Below the pieces are notes generated by a model. It had not been told where the DNA came from and did no database searches. It worked only from the letters and a program-made list of their open reading frames with translations. The position numbers and the translations under genes are program-made. 21,777 bases of DNA from Caulobacteraceae bacterium (GTDB lineage Bacteria; Pseudomonadota; Alphaproteobacteria; Caulobacterales; Caulobacteraceae): NCBI GenBank assembly GCA_003136615.1, contig PLFA01000079.1:8481-30257 (forward strand), written 5' to 3'. The stretch's first letter is position 1. Each line of letters starts with the position of its first letter. Below are positions 20,371 through 21,777 of the stretch, piece by piece.

Positions 20371-21777
20371 ATGACCGCCAAGGGACTCGGCGCCGCCCCG
20401 CCCTCTCACGCCAGGATTGATGTCGCGGCGCCCGCGGGTGAGGTAGAGGCGCCAGGCGTGATGCTCGCGCAGAGCCGCCGCGCCGTCGATTCACAGGCCC
20501 TGATGGGCGTTTTTTTCGGTTTGGCGGCCAGCGCCACGGTCGTCGCGATAGTGCTGGGTTCGTCTCCCGACATGAGCGGGCCTCTGGGTCCCGCAAGTCC
20601 TGAGGTCCTCATCCTTTTGGGGATCGGTTTCGTCCTCATCCTGGTTCTGGCGGGACTTCTGGGCTGGCGGCTCCTGCGACTGGTGACGGCCCGAACGACG
20701 GACGCCGGGGCGCGATTGCACTTAAGATTTGTCACCCAGTTCGCCTTGGCCGCCGTCGTCCCCGCCTTGATCGTCGCACTGTTCTTTGGCCTCCTGGTGA
20801 CGCGCGGCGTCGAGAGCTGGTTCAGCGCCCGCGTCCAAAGTGTGGTTGAAAACTCTCGGATCGTCGCGCGTTCCTATATCCAGGAGCAACAGAACTATAT
20901 CAGTCGCCACGTAAACCTCATGGCGCAGGCCCTCAATCAGGTGGCCCCGAGCCTTGCTGATTCCCCGATCGCCTATGGCCGGTATCTGCGGGACACGACG
21001 GCCGAGGGCGGATTCTCGGCGGCCTATCTGCTGGATCGGGATGGTCGTGTTTTGGCCCGCGCCGATACGGTGGGCGCCACCACGCCTCTTCTCATTCCGC
21101 CCAAGGCCAGCTTCGCGGCCGCCGATGAAGGAGATGTGTCGGCGGCGCCGTTTGAATCCGTCGATCTTTTTCGCGCCCTCTATCGCTTGAAGGCCTATCC
21201 GGACGCCTATCTCTATGTTGTCCGACCCGTGGACCCGGGCATCTTCCGCCATCTGCGGGAGACGGAGAGCTCGCTCCAGGCCTACCATCTGGCCCGGCAT
21301 AGGCGCGCCCTGATCCAGGGCGCCTTCGCCTTGAGCTATCTCGAAACCGTGCTTCTGGTTCTCGCGGGCGCGATCTGGCTGGGCATGGCCACCGCCGACC
21401 GGATCGCCGCCCCGGTGGCGAGGTTGGTGCAGGCGGCCGGGCGCGTGGCGAGCGGGGATCTTACGGCGCGGGTGGACACGCGGGGTGATCCCGCCGAAAT
21501 CGCCGTCCTGTCGCGCGCCTTCAATCGGATGACCTTTGATCTGCGTGAACAGCAGGACGCTTTGCGCACGGCCCATGTGGACGCGGAGATGCGTCGGTTA
21601 TTCACCGAGGCCGTGCTCCTGGGCGTGAGCGCCGGGGTCATCGGGCTTGATCCGCAGGGGCGGATTTCCGTCGTGAACCGTCAGGCGCTCAGCCTTCTGA
21701 ACATCACCGATAAGGACAGTCAGGGACGCACATTAAGCGAAGCGGCGCCGGAGTTCGAGGCCGTCGCCGCGGCGGCC
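20371..21777 (+). CDS. ntrY: nitrogen regulation sensor histidine kinase NtrY (partial, 3' end beyond window)
   Basis: An open frame of 469 codons runs to the window edge without a stop. The encoded part matches NtrY, the membrane-bound kinase of the NtrYX system. Two hydrophobic helices lie near residues 45-66 and 84-105, a third at about 122-146 (FALAAVVPALIVALFFGLLV), then a periplasmic sensing region of about 150-310. A fourth helix (about 330-350) precedes a HAMP domain with RIAAPVARLVQAAGRVASGDL. A PAS domain begins at about 410 (GVIGLDPQGRISVVNRQAL) and is cut. The histidine-kinase core is not in the window, so its catalytic residues cannot be checked. It lies 68 bases after ntrC, as in other alphaproteobacteria, where ntrX usually follows. 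The ATG at 20371 has no ribosome site. An ATG at 20461 with GAGGTAGAGG upstream is an alternative that keeps all helices. Confidence 0.9.
   Translation, partial: MTAKGLGAAPPSHARIDVAAPAGEVEAPGVMLAQSRRAVDSQALMGVFFGLAASATVVAIVLGSSPDMSGPLGPASPEVLILLGIGFVLILVLAGLLGWRLLRLVTARTTDAGARLHLRFVTQFALAAVVPALIVALFFGLLVTRGVESWFSARVQSVVENSRIVARSYIQEQQNYISRHVNLMAQALNQVAPSLADSPIAYGRYLRDTTAEGGFSAAYLLDRDGRVLARADTVGATTPLLIPPKASFAAADEGDVSAAPFESVDLFRALYRLKAYPDAYLYVVRPVDPGIFRHLRETESSLQAYHLARHRRALIQGAFALSYLETVLLVLAGAIWLGMATADRIAAPVARLVQAAGRVASGDLTARVDTRGDPAEIAVLSRAFNRMTFDLREQQDALRTAHVDAEMRRLFTEAVLLGVSAGVIGLDPQGRISVVNRQALSLLNITDKDSQGRTLSEAAPEFEAVAAAA

Overview
The window is a GC-rich, densely packed chromosomal segment from an alphaproteobacterium, most likely in Caulobacterales (Caulobacter/Phenylobacterium/Brevundimonas-like). 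The evidence is gene order and protein type: mce-DUF1467-proS-lolC-lolD, lipA-ratA, ispDF divergent from dusB-ntrB-ntrC-ntrY, a short proline-tRNA ligase of alphaproteobacterial type, a fused IspDF, and an NtrC that lacks the sigma-54 contact loop. The genus cannot be fixed from the sequence alone. I see no rRNA, tRNA, CRISPR array, transposase or integrase.

Region 1 (1-4057, plus strand) is a tight run: methylmalonyl-CoA epimerase, a DUF1467 membrane protein, ProS, and LolC-LolD for lipoprotein release. Stop and start codons overlap at two junctions. msrB (methionine sulfoxide reductase B) follows on the minus strand. Divergent from it starts a plus-strand run: the biotin carboxylase/BCCP subunit of propionyl-CoA carboxylase, a DUF805 membrane protein, leucyl aminopeptidase PepA and the DNA polymerase III chi subunit HolC. 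mce and pccA act in the same propionyl-CoA to succinyl-CoA pathway but are separated here by proS, lolCD and msrB.

Region 2 (9071-14219) has an Aas-like acyl-ACP/acyl-CoA synthetase on the minus strand, divergent from lipA and a RatA/Coq10-type START-domain gene. A second minus-strand pair follows: a stand-alone CinA C-terminal (NMN amidohydrolase type) domain and a D-aminopeptidase of the Ochrobactrum DAP type, coupled by an ATGA overlap.

Region 3 (about 14220-15538) is the least conserved-looking part. It sits between cinA and ispDF and holds two consecutive inverted repeats, an unrecognised four-helix membrane protein, an NTF2-fold protein resembling limonene-epoxide hydrolases, and a 71-codon ORF directly behind ispDF. 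It looks like an accessory insertion into an otherwise common neighbourhood.

Region 4 (15539-21777) has ispDF on the minus strand and, divergently, dusB-ntrB-ntrC-ntrY. dusB and ntrB overlap by a GTGA junction. ntrC retains receiver and ATPase motifs but has lost the GAFTGA-containing loop, so it is probably not a classical sigma-54 activator. ntrY is cut by the window end. A -10-like hexamer lies exactly six bases before its first ATG, which suggests a leaderless transcript.

The most interesting items are the loop-less NtrC, the possible leaderless ntrY start, and the accessory cinA-ispDF interval with its palindromes. I found no evidence of a wholly new multi-gene system.
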